Assembly: GCF_004335015.1 (NCBI RefSeq)
Contig: NZ_RQRU01000001.1
Location: 992,001 to 1,056,000 of the forward strand
Source of the DNA: Psychrobacter pygoscelis
GTDB lineage: Bacteria > Pseudomonadota > Gammaproteobacteria > Pseudomonadales > Moraxellaceae
DNA length: 64,000 bases
Direction of reading: 5' to 3'
Shown: positions 1 to 10,800 of the stretch, one piece after another
Layout: each line of letters opens with the position of its first letter
Numbering within the stretch: position 1 is the stretch's first letter
Position numbers and translations under genes: made by a program
The notes under the pieces: generated by a model
Seen by the model: only the letters and a program-made list of their open reading frames with translations
What the model was told of the DNA's origin: nothing
The model's database searches: none

Positions 1-413
1 TAGCATTTGGGCTGTCTTACTTTGGTATCAAACCGAGTGACAGTCTGACTGAGAGCTTTAGTATCTTTACGGGCACTTATAGTGTGCTTGGGATGATGGT
101 CATCGGCATCACCTTAGCTAAGGTCAAAATACAGCATATCGATTGGCAATTTGTTGTTTTGGCTAATTTGTGGAAATACCTTGTCTATCCTCTGATAGGA
201 TTTGTACTTATTAGCCTATTTGCAGGACAATTAAACACGCTTGAACAAGCAGTAGTGATGGTGATGTGCTGCGTTCCTATGGCAGGCAATACCGTGGTAC
301 TGGCCAATGAGCTAAACGTCCATCCTGATAAGGCTGCGGTAGCGGTAATGATCAGTACAGTATTATCTATCGCCCTGATACCGCTGTATTTATTTGTTTT
401 TAGGGTGGTTTAG
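1..413 (+). CDS. AEC-family (auxin efflux carrier-like) transporter, C-terminal part
   Basis: The frame is open from the window edge (first full codon at base 3) through to the TAG at 411-413, so this is the 3' end of a longer gene. The visible ~136 residues hold three to four hydrophobic helices and the short polar turns typical of the second half of AEC carriers. A helix containing MVMVMCCVPMAGNTVVLA precedes a loop and a final helix ending FVFRVV. AEC proteins are ten-helix inner-membrane exporters or uptake carriers for organic acids and related metabolites; the substrate cannot be told from this fragment. It converges with the TSUP gene 30 bases away. An internal ATG at 84 is not the real start. 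Confidence 0.75.
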   Translation, partial: AFGLSYFGIKPSDSLTESFSIFTGTYSVLGMMVIGITLAKVKIQHIDWQFVVLANLWKYLVYPLIGFVLISLFAGQLNTLEQAVVMVMCCVPMAGNTVVLANELNVHPDKAAVAVMISTVLSIALIPLYLFVFRVV

Positions 414-443
414 GTGCAGTTGAATCAACCAAAAACCACACGC

Positions 444-1205
444 TTAGCTTGCATCAAAAACGTATTTAGCAATCATCGCTAGGCAAACTAAAACGATAAC
501 CGGACGGATGATTTTACTGCCTCCTTTTACCACCATGTGCGAGCCGAAGTAAGCGCCGATGACTTGCCCCACCATCATTGATAGTCCCACAGTCCACAAC
601 ACATTATCCCCTAAAATAAAGAATATTAGTGAGGCAATATTGGTCGATAAATTGAGCACTTTCGCCGCTCCCGTTGCGACGATAATTTGTCGTCCGCGTA
701 GCGCCACATTGCCCAAGGCAAAAAACATCCCTGTACCAGGGCCTACATAACCATCATAAATACCGATCAGTGGTGCGACAAGCTTTTGCCAAGCCGATTC
801 AGAGATACGCGGCTCCGCCTCCACCTCACCTAAGCTTGGGGCAAATAGCGTATAGATACCGATGGCAGCAATCAAAAACGGTATGAGCCTCTCTAGTAGG
901 TCTGGTGGTGATAACTGGACCGCGATCGTCCCGACAACCGCCCCACTAAAAGCCCCAATGATGGCGCGCTTCATCTTAACGGGCTGAACCACACCTTTTT
1001 TTATCATGGTAATAGACGCTGCCAATGCACCAGAGGCTGCTTGTAGCTTATTCGTGCCGAGTGTCAAAACGGGGGGGATATTGGCCAGTAGCATAGCTGG
1101 AATGGTTAACAGTCCACCACCACCGGCAATGGCATCGATAAAACCAGCAATGCCAGCCACAGCGACCAGCATTAATATAACTTCGAGGGACAGTTGTAAG
1201 TCCAT
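444..1205 (-). CDS. TSUP-family (TauE/SafE) membrane transporter
   Basis: The product is 253 residues from an ATG at 1205; a GTG three codons upstream at 1214 is a less well spaced alternative. It has about eight hydrophobic segments. The N-terminal glycine-rich helix AGFIDAIAGGGGLLTIPAML is diagnostic of the TauE/SafE/YfcA sulfite-exporter superfamily. The second half repeats this signature as IGIYDGYVGPGTGMFFAL, reflecting the internal duplication of the family. Members move sulfite, sulfoacetate or other organic anions across the inner membrane; the substrate here is unknown. The gene stands alone, convergent with the AEC transporter. Confidence 0.88.
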   Translation of the reverse strand: MDLQLSLEVILMLVAVAGIAGFIDAIAGGGGLLTIPAMLLANIPPVLTLGTNKLQAASGALAASITMIKKGVVQPVKMKRAIIGAFSGAVVGTIAVQLSPPDLLERLIPFLIAAIGIYTLFAPSLGEVEAEPRISESAWQKLVAPLIGIYDGYVGPGTGMFFALGNVALRGRQIIVATGAAKVLNLSTNIASLIFFILGDNVLWTVGLSMMVGQVIGAYFGSHMVVKGGSKIIRPVIVLVCLAMIAKYVFDAS

Positions 1206-1875
1206 AACACTCACTTCATTCCAATCACTGCTGTCATTAAACAGCGCTATTAACAGAGCCGCGCTTAGTAAGAAGCCAATTAGGAAAAAACTGTTAACTA
1301 AAGAGCTGTTCTTGAAAGGGCTATTTATTAAAGAGTTACTTAGTAAATAACCAATGATATATTAACAACCATACCGATTCTGCTTTGGCGATAGATTAAC
1401 CCTCGACAAGATACGCCTAAACGCTCTATAAATAAAGTACAAAAGCCTCATTAGCGGACTGGACTTTTACTGATAATACGATTTATAGCATTAATTAGTG
1501 CCCGACCTCAATTAGCTCATAAGGCTTAATATGAGAGTTATTTTTGTCAATCAAAGTAAATTTTGCAGAGAATATGAACTTATTGTCTAGAAATTTGCAA
1601 AGACTGGCAGAAATATAGCCATTTTGAGTCCATTAAACGTTAGTTTTGGTAAATGACGACACCTCCTACGCAATTTTGAATTATAGTATCGATGGCAAAT
1701 CAGGCGAATACGCATTATAAAACGTTGCGATTCAATGATTACAAATAGGTATTATCTATAGCGTTGGTATGTGAGACCGCTTATTTTCATGTAAAATAAG
1801 TCATCATTTAATGTAAGTAAAAGGACAATCACACTAACAACTGATGGTGTTAAGTGTTAGTAAATTGAGGATAGT
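1206..1875. other. Intergenic region between TSUP and nhaA
   Basis: About 670 bases of AT-rich DNA between divergent genes. It must hold the promoters of both. Near the TSUP side there are two imperfect copies of a motif containing TTAA-TAAAGAG (about 1297 and 1328). I see no credible coding sequence, RNA gene or strong terminator. Confidence 0.4.
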
Positions 1876-3081
1876 ATGGCAATACGAAGGTTAAAGTCAT
1901 TTTTTGAGTTAGAAGCAGCAGGGGGTATCGTCTTAGCAATTGCGGCTATTGTCGCTATGATCATTGCCAATACTCCCCTTCACCACTGGTATGAAGCATT
2001 TATTCATGCCCCTGTTGAGCTACGCATCGGCAATCTTGAGATTGCCAAAGACGCCCACCACTGGATTAATGACGGCCTAATGGCAGTGTTCTTCTTTTTG
2101 GTCGGCTTAGAGCTTAAGCGTGAGGTACTGGTCGGTGAGCTGTCTAACATCAAGCAGATTGTCCTACCAGCAGCAGCAGCGGTCGGCGGTATGCTAGTGC
2201 CCGCCCTTGTCTATCTCGCCTTCAACTACCATCATCCTGAATTTATCAAAGGATGGGCCATTCCAGCAGCGACTGATATTGCCTTTGCTCTAGGAATCTT
2301 AAGCTTACTTGGCAACCGCGTTCCTAACTCATTAAAGATATTCTTAGTCTCTATCGCGATTTTTGATGATATAGGGGCTATTTTAATTATTGCTCTTTTT
2401 TATACCAGCGATCTCTCGCTTGGCTCATTAGCCATCGCTGGCGCTTGTCTGCCTTTACTGTTTTTATTGAATCGCCGCAATGTGACCAATATCACCCCTT
2501 ATCTACTAATTGGCGTTATCATGTGGGTTGCCGTACTTAAATCAGGGATTCATGCCACATTGGCAGGTGTGGTTTTGGCACTATTTATTCCATTATTGGA
2601 TAAAACTGATCCAGAGCACTCGCCGCTCGAAGAGCTAGAAGAGGACCTACACAATACTGTCGCTTTTGGTGTATTGCCCATCTTTGCTTTTGCCAATGCC
2701 GGTATCTCCTTAGAGGGAGCTGGACTCTCTGAGTTATTCCATTCAGTGCCTTTGGGTATCGCTGCCGGACTATTTATTGGTAAACAAGTGGGCGTGATGC
2801 TCACTTGTTGGCTGCTTATCAAGCTTGGTGCTTGTAAGATGCCAGCGGGTATGGACTTTAAGCAGATTTATGGCGCGGCATTGCTATGCGGTGTGGGCTT
2901 TACCATGAGTCTATTTATCGGAGGTCTTGCCTTCGGTGGTGGTAGTCCGTTATTTGATGAGCGTCTCGGCATTATCATGGGCTCTATCGTCTCAGGTATC
3001 GCAGGTTATCTAATGCTAAAAACAACCTTAAAAGACACTACCGATGGTACTGCCGTTGATTTAACGCAGCCCTCTACATAA
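1876..3081 (+). CDS. nhaA: Na+/H+ antiporter NhaA
   Basis: The product is 401 residues, close to the usual ~390 of NhaA. It is an electrogenic inner-membrane antiporter that exchanges Na+ or Li+ for protons in salt and pH homeostasis. The opening [20 protein letters not shown] is typical of the family. The ion-binding aspartates are visible as D134 in [10 protein letters not shown] and the pair D164-D165 in [10 protein letters not shown]. The loop [20 protein letters not shown] is also conserved. The start is supported by GAGGAT seven bases upstream. The gene is monocistronic. A functional NhaA fits a marine or salt-exposed lifestyle. Confidence 0.97.
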   Translation: MAIRRLKSFFELEAAGGIVLAIAAIVAMIIANTPLHHWYEAFIHAPVELRIGNLEIAKDAHHWINDGLMAVFFFLVGLELKREVLVGELSNIKQIVLPAAAAVGGMLVPALVYLAFNYHHPEFIKGWAIPAATDIAFALGILSLLGNRVPNSLKIFLVSIAIFDDIGAILIIALFYTSDLSLGSLAIAGACLPLLFLLNRRNVTNITPYLLIGVIMWVAVLKSGIHATLAGVVLALFIPLLDKTDPEHSPLEELEEDLHNTVAFGVLPIFAFANAGISLEGAGLSELFHSVPLGIAAGLFIGKQVGVMLTCWLLIKLGACKMPAGMDFKQIYGAALLCGVGFTMSLFIGGLAFGGGSPLFDERLGIIMGSIVSGIAGYLMLKTTLKDTTDGTAVDLTQPST

Positions 3082-3233
3082 GACGATACTATTTGCCCCA
3101 CGCCTTAGATAGATTGACCGGTTGTAGATTAACAATAAGCCGTCCATGACCCTTAATAGCGCCCCTAAATACACCTAAAGTTGGGGCACTGTTAAGCCAT
3201 GAGACACTCTCAAACAGTGCAAAGGATAAGCCC

Positions 3234-3815
3234 ATGCGACTATCAAGGCTGACGGTACTAACTTTACCGCTAGTAGGCAGCGCCCTAATACTGGCCAGCT
3301 GTGCCACTTTGTCCAAAGAGCAATGTATGGTAGGAGATTGGCAAGCTATTGGTTATAGCGATGGCGTGGCGGGCTACTATGCAGATAGACTCAGCTTGCA
3401 TGCAAAAGCCTGTGCAAAAGCGGGTGTGGCTCCCGACTATCAAGCTTGGGAGCGTGGTAGGCAGCAGGGGCTGAAGCAGTATTGTAGCGCTGATAATGCC
3501 TTTGCTCTTGGTCGCCGCGGTCAACCGCTAAACAGCGTCTGCTCAGCCGAAGTCAGCCAACGATTACAGAATATCAACGCTCAAGGCCGAGAGTACTATG
3601 CGCTGAGCAATCAGCTCAGAGAAGCGCGAAACCAATTAAAGCAGTACCAAACCGAATATATTAAACTTCGTGATGGCGAGATGCTCAACTTCAAATCAGA
3701 AAAAGAAGCGCGCGCTAGGCTCCTATCATTACCAGCTCGAATTCGTAGACTTAGGCAACAAATAGCCGATAATGAGGCCCAATTAGAATCGCTCAAGCGC
3801 CTGTCTCTTTACTAA
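3234..3815 (+). CDS. DUF2799-type lipoprotein
   Basis: The product is 193 residues. A signal peptide ends in a lipobox (ALILASC, Cys at about residue 23), so it should be a membrane-anchored lipoprotein. The mature part contains a W-x2-IGYSDG motif and a later YQAWERGRQQGLKQYC motif, which match DUF2799 proteins. The C-terminal half (about 115-190) is charged and predicted to be coiled coil. AGGATA is well spaced before the ATG at 3234. The function of the family is unknown. Confidence 0.8.
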   Translation: MRLSRLTVLTLPLVGSALILASCATLSKEQCMVGDWQAIGYSDGVAGYYADRLSLHAKACAKAGVAPDYQAWERGRQQGLKQYCSADNAFALGRRGQPLNSVCSAEVSQRLQNINAQGREYYALSNQLREARNQLKQYQTEYIKLRDGEMLNFKSEKEARARLLSLPARIRRLRQQIADNEAQLESLKRLSLY

Positions 3816-4284
3816 ACTATGCTAACTAGCGGTGCCAGCTAACCAAACTGCCTGAATCCCTTGACTGTTTCACTTTAGCGTTAGCTGTCTTAGTTGCTAA
3901 CCTAGCTATTTTTATCCTTTAATGAATTATTCCCTAATATTTTGTGCGAGTGCTACCTTGCCCCTGTGGCAATGAGCCCTAAATTAGGATATTGGCGTAT
4001 TTATCTCATCAGCGCGTCTTCTAGGCTCGATTATCATTCGCTTATTTTGCTTGTCTTTATCTCTTGTTTTCTCGTAATAATGAGCCGTAAGCTGTCGATA
4101 TCGTACAATATATCTCGCCTTTTATTCATAAGTTGCATTTGTAAGAGGTAGTTTGCTGAGGCTTCACTTTGTCTGCTACAGTAGCCTTATGACTTACCAC
4201 TACCTATTCAGTCGTTGTATGACTGGTCCTAAATTTATTTAGCTTTTAACAAAAGCGCCATCACCCTATAAGCTGTCGCCAATC
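3816..4284. other. Intergenic region with no supported gene
   Basis: 469 bases of AT-rich sequence. A 69-codon open frame at 3942-4151 has no ribosome site and no recognisable composition, so I do not call it. The stretch probably carries the promoter for the oxygenase gene; no terminator with a clear U-tract was found. Confidence 0.35.
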
Positions 4285-5667
4285 ATGACTACTCACCCCT
4301 CCTCTCTTGACGCTGCTACTAGTGCAGACCACGATATGCTCAGCTCGCACGCTGAGCCAAGCCCTATTCATTATCGTCGGCATGGTCGAACCACAAGCAT
4401 TGATGACCATACCGACTTACAAGTGCTAAGACGGATTCGCCGTTTTATGCTTCCTAATGACTTTGTAATTGAGGATGGCTTACTAAAAGAGATGGTAGCA
4501 GGCTACGATATTGGTGACCTTGCGGCTGATAGCCTAGTCAAAGCGGGTGTTCGATTTGCCAAGCCTTTACAGCATGCCGTATTGACAGATAAAGTTCCAG
4601 AATCCTTAAAAGACCACCCGCAATTTAGCCAACTGGCTGAACAATTTAGCCAGCATCCGCGTTGGTACGACCCTAAGCTTGCTGAGATTGGAGCGATCGC
4701 CTATCGCCGCTATCCTCTTATGCTGATCTGGCTACTGCGTAATGTGGCTCTAATGGCGGGCTATAGTATTCCTGCCCTATCTCTACCACTAGTGCAGACA
4801 GGTGCTCTTACTCATGAGGCCTTACCGCGGCTGATGCGAACTTATGCTTATATCTTAGCGGTGTCTGAATATCCTGAGCTAAACGGCGCTGCTAGTGTAT
4901 TGGCTATTGGCTCGGAGGGTTGGCGACAGTCTATTAAAGTGCGTCAGATTCATACTATGGTGCGCCATGGGCTGCTAAAAGGTCAGTTTAAATCACAGAA
5001 AATCAAGGCTGGTGATCAAGACAATAATCCAGCGTGCCTGCATCAGATCAACACTCATCAGCGGGCAGATGGTAGCTGGAACAGCGCCTTTTGGGGTATT
5101 CCAATCAACCAGACCGACATGGTAGCGACGCACTTGCAGTTCTCTTTACTGATTATGCGAGGCCTACGCTTACTTGGCGCCCGGATTAGTGAAGAAGAAG
5201 CACAAGGTATCTTGCACCTGTGGCAATTGGCCAGTTACTGGCTAGGGGTGGACTTGCAGCGGCTACCTGAAGATGAGACCGCTTGCTGGGCCTGGCTTTA
5301 CACTTATCTATCTATTCAGCAGCTCGACTTTGAGACGGGTAAACCGTTAGCTCGAGCACTGCACGACTTACCCAGTCAAATTATGGGGGAGGACAACCGC
5401 CGAGGTCAGTTTGTGGAGCTAGTGAACGCTAGCGTGACTCGAACCTTGGTCGGTGATGATATCGGTGATGGATTAGGACTACCCAAGTCAAAACTACGCT
5501 TCGGGGTGCTCAGTGCCGTACCCATTCTCTTTGGTCTTGACTCTGCTCGCCGCTATAGCCCCACTATCGCAAGTAAGCTAGAGGACTTTCGCGCTAAACG
5601 TCAGGACAATATGAACTGGTGGCTCAAGCAGCATGACGACTATTATCAAATAGCAGACAGTAAATAA
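4285..5667 (+). CDS. MpaB/rubber-oxygenase-type oxygenase (DUF2236 family)
   Basis: The product is 460 residues. It shows the hallmarks of the DUF2236 / MpaB / latex-clearing-protein family of haem-b oxygenases: the helix VRQIHTMVRH, where the family places a conserved Arg/His cluster, and the later segment NQTDMVATHLQF. These proteins are all-helical and bind haem. Characterised members cleave polyisoprene or the farnesyl chain of mycophenolic acid; the substrate here is unknown. There is no clear signal peptide, so a cytoplasmic protein is likely. The N-terminal ~40 residues are polar and poorly conserved, so the start is less certain. The gene stands alone. Confidence 0.82.
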   Translation: MTTHPSSLDAATSADHDMLSSHAEPSPIHYRRHGRTTSIDDHTDLQVLRRIRRFMLPNDFVIEDGLLKEMVAGYDIGDLAADSLVKAGVRFAKPLQHAVLTDKVPESLKDHPQFSQLAEQFSQHPRWYDPKLAEIGAIAYRRYPLMLIWLLRNVALMAGYSIPALSLPLVQTGALTHEALPRLMRTYAYILAVSEYPELNGAASVLAIGSEGWRQSIKVRQIHTMVRHGLLKGQFKSQKIKAGDQDNNPACLHQINTHQRADGSWNSAFWGIPINQTDMVATHLQFSLLIMRGLRLLGARISEEEAQGILHLWQLASYWLGVDLQRLPEDETACWAWLYTYLSIQQLDFETGKPLARALHDLPSQIMGEDNRRGQFVELVNASVTRTLVGDDIGDGLGLPKSKLRFGVLSAVPILFGLDSARRYSPTIASKLEDFRAKRQDNMNWWLKQHDDYYQIADSK

Positions 5668-6010
5668 CGCCTATTGAAGCAAGACTAAGACTAGTGGGGC
5701 AAAACTACCAGAGCACAACTGCTGAACTAAGACTGTCAGACCAACAGTCATTATCATGCTAGATATTGAATGTTGCCCCCTATAGACCTTTACAGAGACA
5801 ACTGTTAGTAAAGGGTTAAATTAAACAGGCAGGACTCTAGCCTATCAGTAAGCTCCATTGTCATTTTAACCAACCTCTTGACCGATGCGGCTATCAACAT
5901 GGCCGCGCTCGGCTTAAGCGTGTCAGGTCAGACTATCGGGTCAAAGCATACTAAACTTAGACATCCTAAGCCCTTGTACGCTAAATCTAGGCTCTCTAAA
6001 TCTAAGCACG
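5668..6010. other. Intergenic region with short CTAA/TAAG repeats
   Basis: 343 bases between convergent genes. From about 5947 to 6020 it contains an irregular run of short units related to CTAAATCTAAGCACGCTAAG. An open frame at 5878-6078 runs over these repeats and into the Nudix gene and is not considered real. Confidence 0.35.
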
Positions 6011-6847
6011 CTAAGCTTGAGCACGATAGTACCAATCAATATGCCGATCGAATCCTACCGCTAATAAACTGGCGATAATACGACCTGTCAGCCCCCACAC
6101 TGTCTCACCATCCACACGCCAGCTGGGTGTCAGCAGAGTCATCGTCTGCTTGTCCACTGGATAATCTATCGCATACTCTTCTAGCGGCTGATCAATCAGC
6201 GTCTCAAAGTCTGCCCAAAATATCCGCGCAATCTCGCCAAGCTCAGGCACTAGCACCATCGCCGCTGGCACTAAGACCACAATAGGACGAACGCTCATAC
6301 CACTTTTTGATGTCTGAACGGGCAGCTGACCGAGGAGCTGAACTTGATTGGGCGCCAGCGCGGTCTCTTCACAAGCTTCTCGAAGCGCGGTCACGATATT
6401 GCTGCCATCGGCAGGCTCATGCTTGCCGCCGGCAAACGATACTTCACCTGCGTGTGTATTGAGGTGGCCTGCACGCCGCGTTAATAGTAATCGCGGTACC
6501 TGTTCATTAGTAATCGCTACTAGCACTGACGCATCTGCAATGGGCGTCTGATTTAATGCCATTAAAATCTGTGCACTTTGCTGGATATCATGATTCGCAT
6601 GATGATCGTCAATCTGAGCATGCCCGCTCTGCGCCATCACACCACTCTCATAAGCTTGACCGCTACTGATACTGTCATTTTTGCTGCTACCTTTAACGCC
6701 ATCTTGATTGGCAGCATCATCAAATGATGGTGATAAAAGCGGTGCTTGTAACCGCGCTGCCAGCTGACGTAACAGAGGGTGCGAGATATGCGCGGGCAAC
6801 GCCACTGCCAATTCATCGAAGCGAACGGAATGTAGAGTATCAGACAT
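6011..6847 (-). CDS. Nudix hydrolase, CoA pyrophosphatase (NudL-like)
   Basis: The product is 278 residues from an ATG at 6847; an upstream ATG at 6922 would add 25 unconserved residues. The Nudix box is complete: G-x5-E-x7-REACEET follows the phrase EVSFAGGKHEPADG. That opening, and the downstream LLGQLP and VRPIVVLVP segments, match the CoA pyrophosphatase group (NudL/Nudt7-like), which splits CoA or acyl-CoA into phosphopantetheine and 3',5'-ADP. The region around residues 45-95 is a low-complexity polar insertion, longer than in the E. coli homologue. Activity on CoA is inferred from the motif context. Confidence 0.85.
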   Translation of the reverse strand: MSDTLHSVRFDELAVALPAHISHPLLRQLAARLQAPLLSPSFDDAANQDGVKGSSKNDSISSGQAYESGVMAQSGHAQIDDHHANHDIQQSAQILMALNQTPIADASVLVAITNEQVPRLLLTRRAGHLNTHAGEVSFAGGKHEPADGSNIVTALREACEETALAPNQVQLLGQLPVQTSKSGMSVRPIVVLVPAAMVLVPELGEIARIFWADFETLIDQPLEEYAIDYPVDKQTMTLLTPSWRVDGETVWGLTGRIIASLLAVGFDRHIDWYYRAQA

Positions 6848-7144
6848 CGGGTGGTTCTCTTTTGACGATAATTTTAGCCTAGCGCAAACTTCATCATCTT
6901 GCACATGCTTTATGTGACCCATTATTGCATGACGGACCAGACACTTTCATGGCAAAAATCAATTATAGAAGGGTATGATTAAATGGCATAACCAGCTAAC
7001 GCGATTCAATAGCCAAACCAGATCTAGAATTGTTATAGTGCAACAGACCAATGTTAAGCTCTTATGCTATCTTATTAGCTTATAATAAATCGTTACTCTT
7101 TTTAGTTTTGTTGCTACCTCATTCTAATTTCTAGGCGCTTTACT

Positions 7145-7708
7145 ATGTCGTATTGTCTAAAATGTGGCCATTTGGCCGAGCGTAAAATCCCTGAAGGCGA
7201 TCATAATGTCCGATTGGTCTGCCCTAATTGTGACTATATCCACTATGAGAATCCTAAAATTATCTGTGGGGCACTGGTCGTTCATGAGGACAAAGTACTG
7301 CTGTGTCGACGTGCGATTGAACCGCGCTATGGTTACTGGACTTTGCCCGCAGGCTTTATGGAGATTGGTGAGACCATCGCTGCAGGAGCGGTCCGTGAGA
7401 CCATCGAAGAAGCCGCTGCCAACGCTCTAGACCCGCAGCTTTATTGCATCTATGACATTCCGGCTATTGGGCAGATATATATGCTTTATCTATCGCGCCT
7501 CAAAGAAGGTAAGTTTGGTACTGGTCCTGAAAGTCTAGAGTGTGCATTATTTACGGAGTCTGAAATACCTTGGGAGGATATCGCCTTTGAAGCAGTACGC
7601 CGAACTCTGAAGCATTACTTTTCAGACCGCCAGCAGCATGATAGTCATGATCAGTTTAAGATTCATCAAGAGTATATCGGTAAAGACAAAAGCATTGAGC
7701 GCTACTAG
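7145..7708 (+). CDS. Nudix hydrolase with N-terminal zinc ribbon
   Basis: The product is 187 residues. It opens with a zinc ribbon (C4-x2-C7 and C26-x2-C29) followed by HYENPKIICGALVVHEDKVL. The Nudix box lies at about 77-99 (GFMEIGETIAAGAVRETIEEA). This architecture matches the group of Nudix proteins with a nudix_N_2 zinc ribbon. They are thought to act on NADH, ADP-ribose or FAD-type dinucleotides, but the substrate here is not known. The polar C-terminal ~35 residues look disordered. A strong terminator follows at 7744. Confidence 0.87.
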   Translation: MSYCLKCGHLAERKIPEGDHNVRLVCPNCDYIHYENPKIICGALVVHEDKVLLCRRAIEPRYGYWTLPAGFMEIGETIAAGAVRETIEEAAANALDPQLYCIYDIPAIGQIYMLYLSRLKEGKFGTGPESLECALFTESEIPWEDIAFEAVRRTLKHYFSDRQQHDSHDQFKIHQEYIGKDKSIERY

Positions 7709-7743
7709 GCCTATCCGAAATAGCAAAAACCATACAGGATACC

Positions 7744-7778
7744 AAAAACGCCGCTCTGATCTCTCAAAGCGGCGTTTT
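7744..7778. terminator. Bidirectional Rho-independent terminator
   Basis: An inverted repeat pairs AAAACGCCGCT (about 7745-7755) with AGCGGCGTTTT (7768-7778) around a 12-base loop. It has A-runs on one side and T-runs on the other, so it can serve both the upstream Nudix gene and the convergent M16 protease gene. Confidence 0.88.
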
Positions 7779-7813
7779 CTACTGAGCGACTAAGCTCAAA
7801 AGCAGTAAAATTG

Positions 7814-10800
7814 TTAGCCTTTCACCCGCTTAACCGTGAAGCCTAGCGCTTTCACTACCTCTTCTTTATCAAAAGGTGCCAAGACAGCTCGAGCGTGCGG
7901 CATCTCTTGTAAGTACTGCTTGGCGACTCGCTGCAAGTCAGCCAATGTCACCGCCAAGATATTAGCGCGCATCTTTTGTTGCCACGCTTCACCGCGGTTG
8001 TGTAAGTCCGCAAAACACGACTTGACCGCTTCACCAGCTGGTGATCCTGGCTTATCCATCGCAGAGATAATCCCTAAGATGGCTTCCTCTAGTTGCGCGT
8101 CTGTCTGTGGCTCATTCAGCAACCACTCCACACTTTGAGCAAAGTGCTCGAAAGTCTGGCCGCAATGTGGATCGCGATAGCTAAAGAACTTAAAGGCACA
8201 AGAGTTGGCATCATAGCCTGCACCGCCACCATAAGCACCACCCTTTTCGCGAATAGCACTGTGTAAATAACCATTGCGTAAATAAGGGGCCAGTACCATT
8301 AGTGCCGCGGTATCTGGATGGTCAGCAGACGTCGCTGGATAGACTGCCGCATTGTGATAGACATTAGTCGCGACTAGCCAAGCGATATCTTCGCTATCTG
8401 CCTTTGCTAGCTTTTCAGTATCCAACGACTGCAAGCGCAGTCCTGCAAACTCACTTGGCACAGTACTTTCAGTATCAATCTTTGTAGGGCTACTGCCTTG
8501 ATTTGCAGCGTCCGCAGGACGCTCTTGCCAGCTTTGGGTGATAAGCTTAGTTAAGCGCTCAGTTTGCTCTGCTTCGCAGATAATAAGCGCATGTTTAGGT
8601 AAGTTGACGATACGCTGATGCAGCGCTGTTAGACCTTGAGCCAAGCTATCCCACTGCTTGCCATCTGCTTTAGCACTTGCCAAAAAGTCCGTAAGGGCAT
8701 TGAGTGCAGGTAGACCACTTCGCACGTATTCAAGGTGAGCTTGACGACTCATATCACGGCTGGCGGTTTGCATAGCATAAGCATGTCCTGCCCCTGCCAA
8801 GCGCGACTGCCATCCTGCTTGCTTTTGCTGAAGCAGCTCTTTGATACGCGCATGCTCGTCAAAGACACTGTGAGTCAGTACCTCTTTGACCAAGCCAATA
8901 GCTTCTTCCTTACGGTTGAGCGCTCGCGTTGCCATAACAAAGTAGCTGGCGATCTTATTACGATCATGAATACTGGTGCGTTGGCTAATTCGCGCAGTTA
9001 CGCCCGATGAGTGGGCAGCTTGAAGGGCCTGCATCTCACGCGCGTCCATTGTCTCTGTACCCAGCTCAGACAGCAGTCCTAAATATAAAGGCAAGAGTGG
9101 ATGATTAATAATATCGTCTGCTGACTCTGCATCGCCTAGTACTTGACTTTCAAGCGGCATAATCACTTGATAGTAGTACAAGCCATTGGTCCCTGCTTCA
9201 TACTCAAATAGCTTGGCCTGTCGCCCCTCTAAGGTAATATCCTTTTGCTGCCCATGGATAAAACTGACCGACTCTGGAATGTCTTCAAGACCCACTTTAG
9301 GCAATAAACTAAGATCATCGACAGCACTCTGACGCGCAGCTAAATCTAAGGCTTGCTGACGCAAGATAGCTTTATCATCTGCGGTCATTTCAGCCGCGAT
9401 AGTATCAAGGCGCGTCTGCTCAGCGGCGGCTATTTTGCTCGCCTTTTCAATATCCGGAACCAGTGTCACACGGACGCGGTGTGGATTGTCGATAAGATGC
9501 GTTTTGATCAGCTCTGGTAGCCAACTTGGGTCTTTAATCTGCTCACGTAGCCAAGCCAGATGCTCATCGACTTCCCAAATATCAATAGGGTTGCCATCAT
9601 GGATAGCAGTACTAAAGCCTTCTAACATAAGATTGAGACCATAAGGAATGCTATCGCCACCGATATGACGCTGATCGATCTCAATCTGATGCAAAATCGT
9701 CTCGATAGTTTCGCTACTAATCTCCTGTTCGACGACCTTGCTCAGTAGCGCTAAAATCCCCTGCTCTACTGCCTCAGCATGTTCAGGCTCAGAACCGCGA
9801 AGTCCAGTATAAAATACCATCTCAAAATGACTGTCATCGAGACCAAGAAGTGGGCTTGGTGCAGTGCCAAGCTCATGCGAGTCAAGATAGGCGCGCAGTG
9901 GCGACCCTGCATGCTCAATCAACACTCCCTCTAATAATCGCAGTGCCAGGCGCTGCTTTGGATCAGTAATCGCAGGCAATAACCAAGCGACCACATGATG
10001 GGTCTTAGCAGGACCTGCTTCATCAGCCGTATACGTCTCAGTAGCTTGAATAGGCGCACTCAAGCGCTGCTCAGGGCGCGAGACATGTTTCTTGCCAGTC
10101 TCAAACTGTACCAATGCATCATTGTGTAGCTTGGCTTGGGTCTCGGCCACCGGAATATTACCAAAGCTCATAATGACACTGTTTGACGGATGGTAATGGC
10201 TGCGGTGAAACTCGACCAACTCATTGTGCGTAAGGTCTGGAATATCAGCAGGGTCACCACCTGAGTTATAGTGATAAGTGGTGGTTGGAAACAGATGGTG
10301 AGCCACCGAATGATACAACTGATCCACTTCGCCACTCATAGCACCTTTCATCTCATTAAAGACAATGCCCTTGAACTGCGGCTTATCCTGCTCATCTAGC
10401 TCAACACGGATACCTTCTTGGGCGAAATCTAAGGGATGAATATTGGGGAAAAACGAAGCGTCTAAATACACCGATAATAAGTTGAAATAATCATTCTTAT
10501 TCTGCGTGGCAAAGGGATATGCCGTCCAGTCTGCCGCGGTCATGGCATTCATAAAAGTATTTAAGGAGCGCTTGATCATCGAAAAGAAAGGATCACGGAC
10601 AGGATACTTAGCAGACCCACATAGCGCCACATGCTCTAGAATATGCGCCTCACCTTTGGAGTCCATAGGCTGGGTACGAAAGCCGACTAAAAAGGCATTT
10701 TCATCACTGGGATGGGCAAGGTGGTAGTGCATGGCGCCAGTCTTAGCGTGTTGACTGATCAATACATCAAGCGACAGGGCATCAATATGGCGGTGCTCGA

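Noticed and set aside
3942..4151. 69-codon open frame with a hydrophobic middle
   Set aside because: No ribosome site, irregular codon use and no recognisable pattern; AT-rich DNA gives such frames by chance.
5878..6078. 66-codon open frame across short repeats
   Set aside because: It runs over an irregular repeat tract and into the 3' end of the convergent Nudix gene, with no ribosome site.
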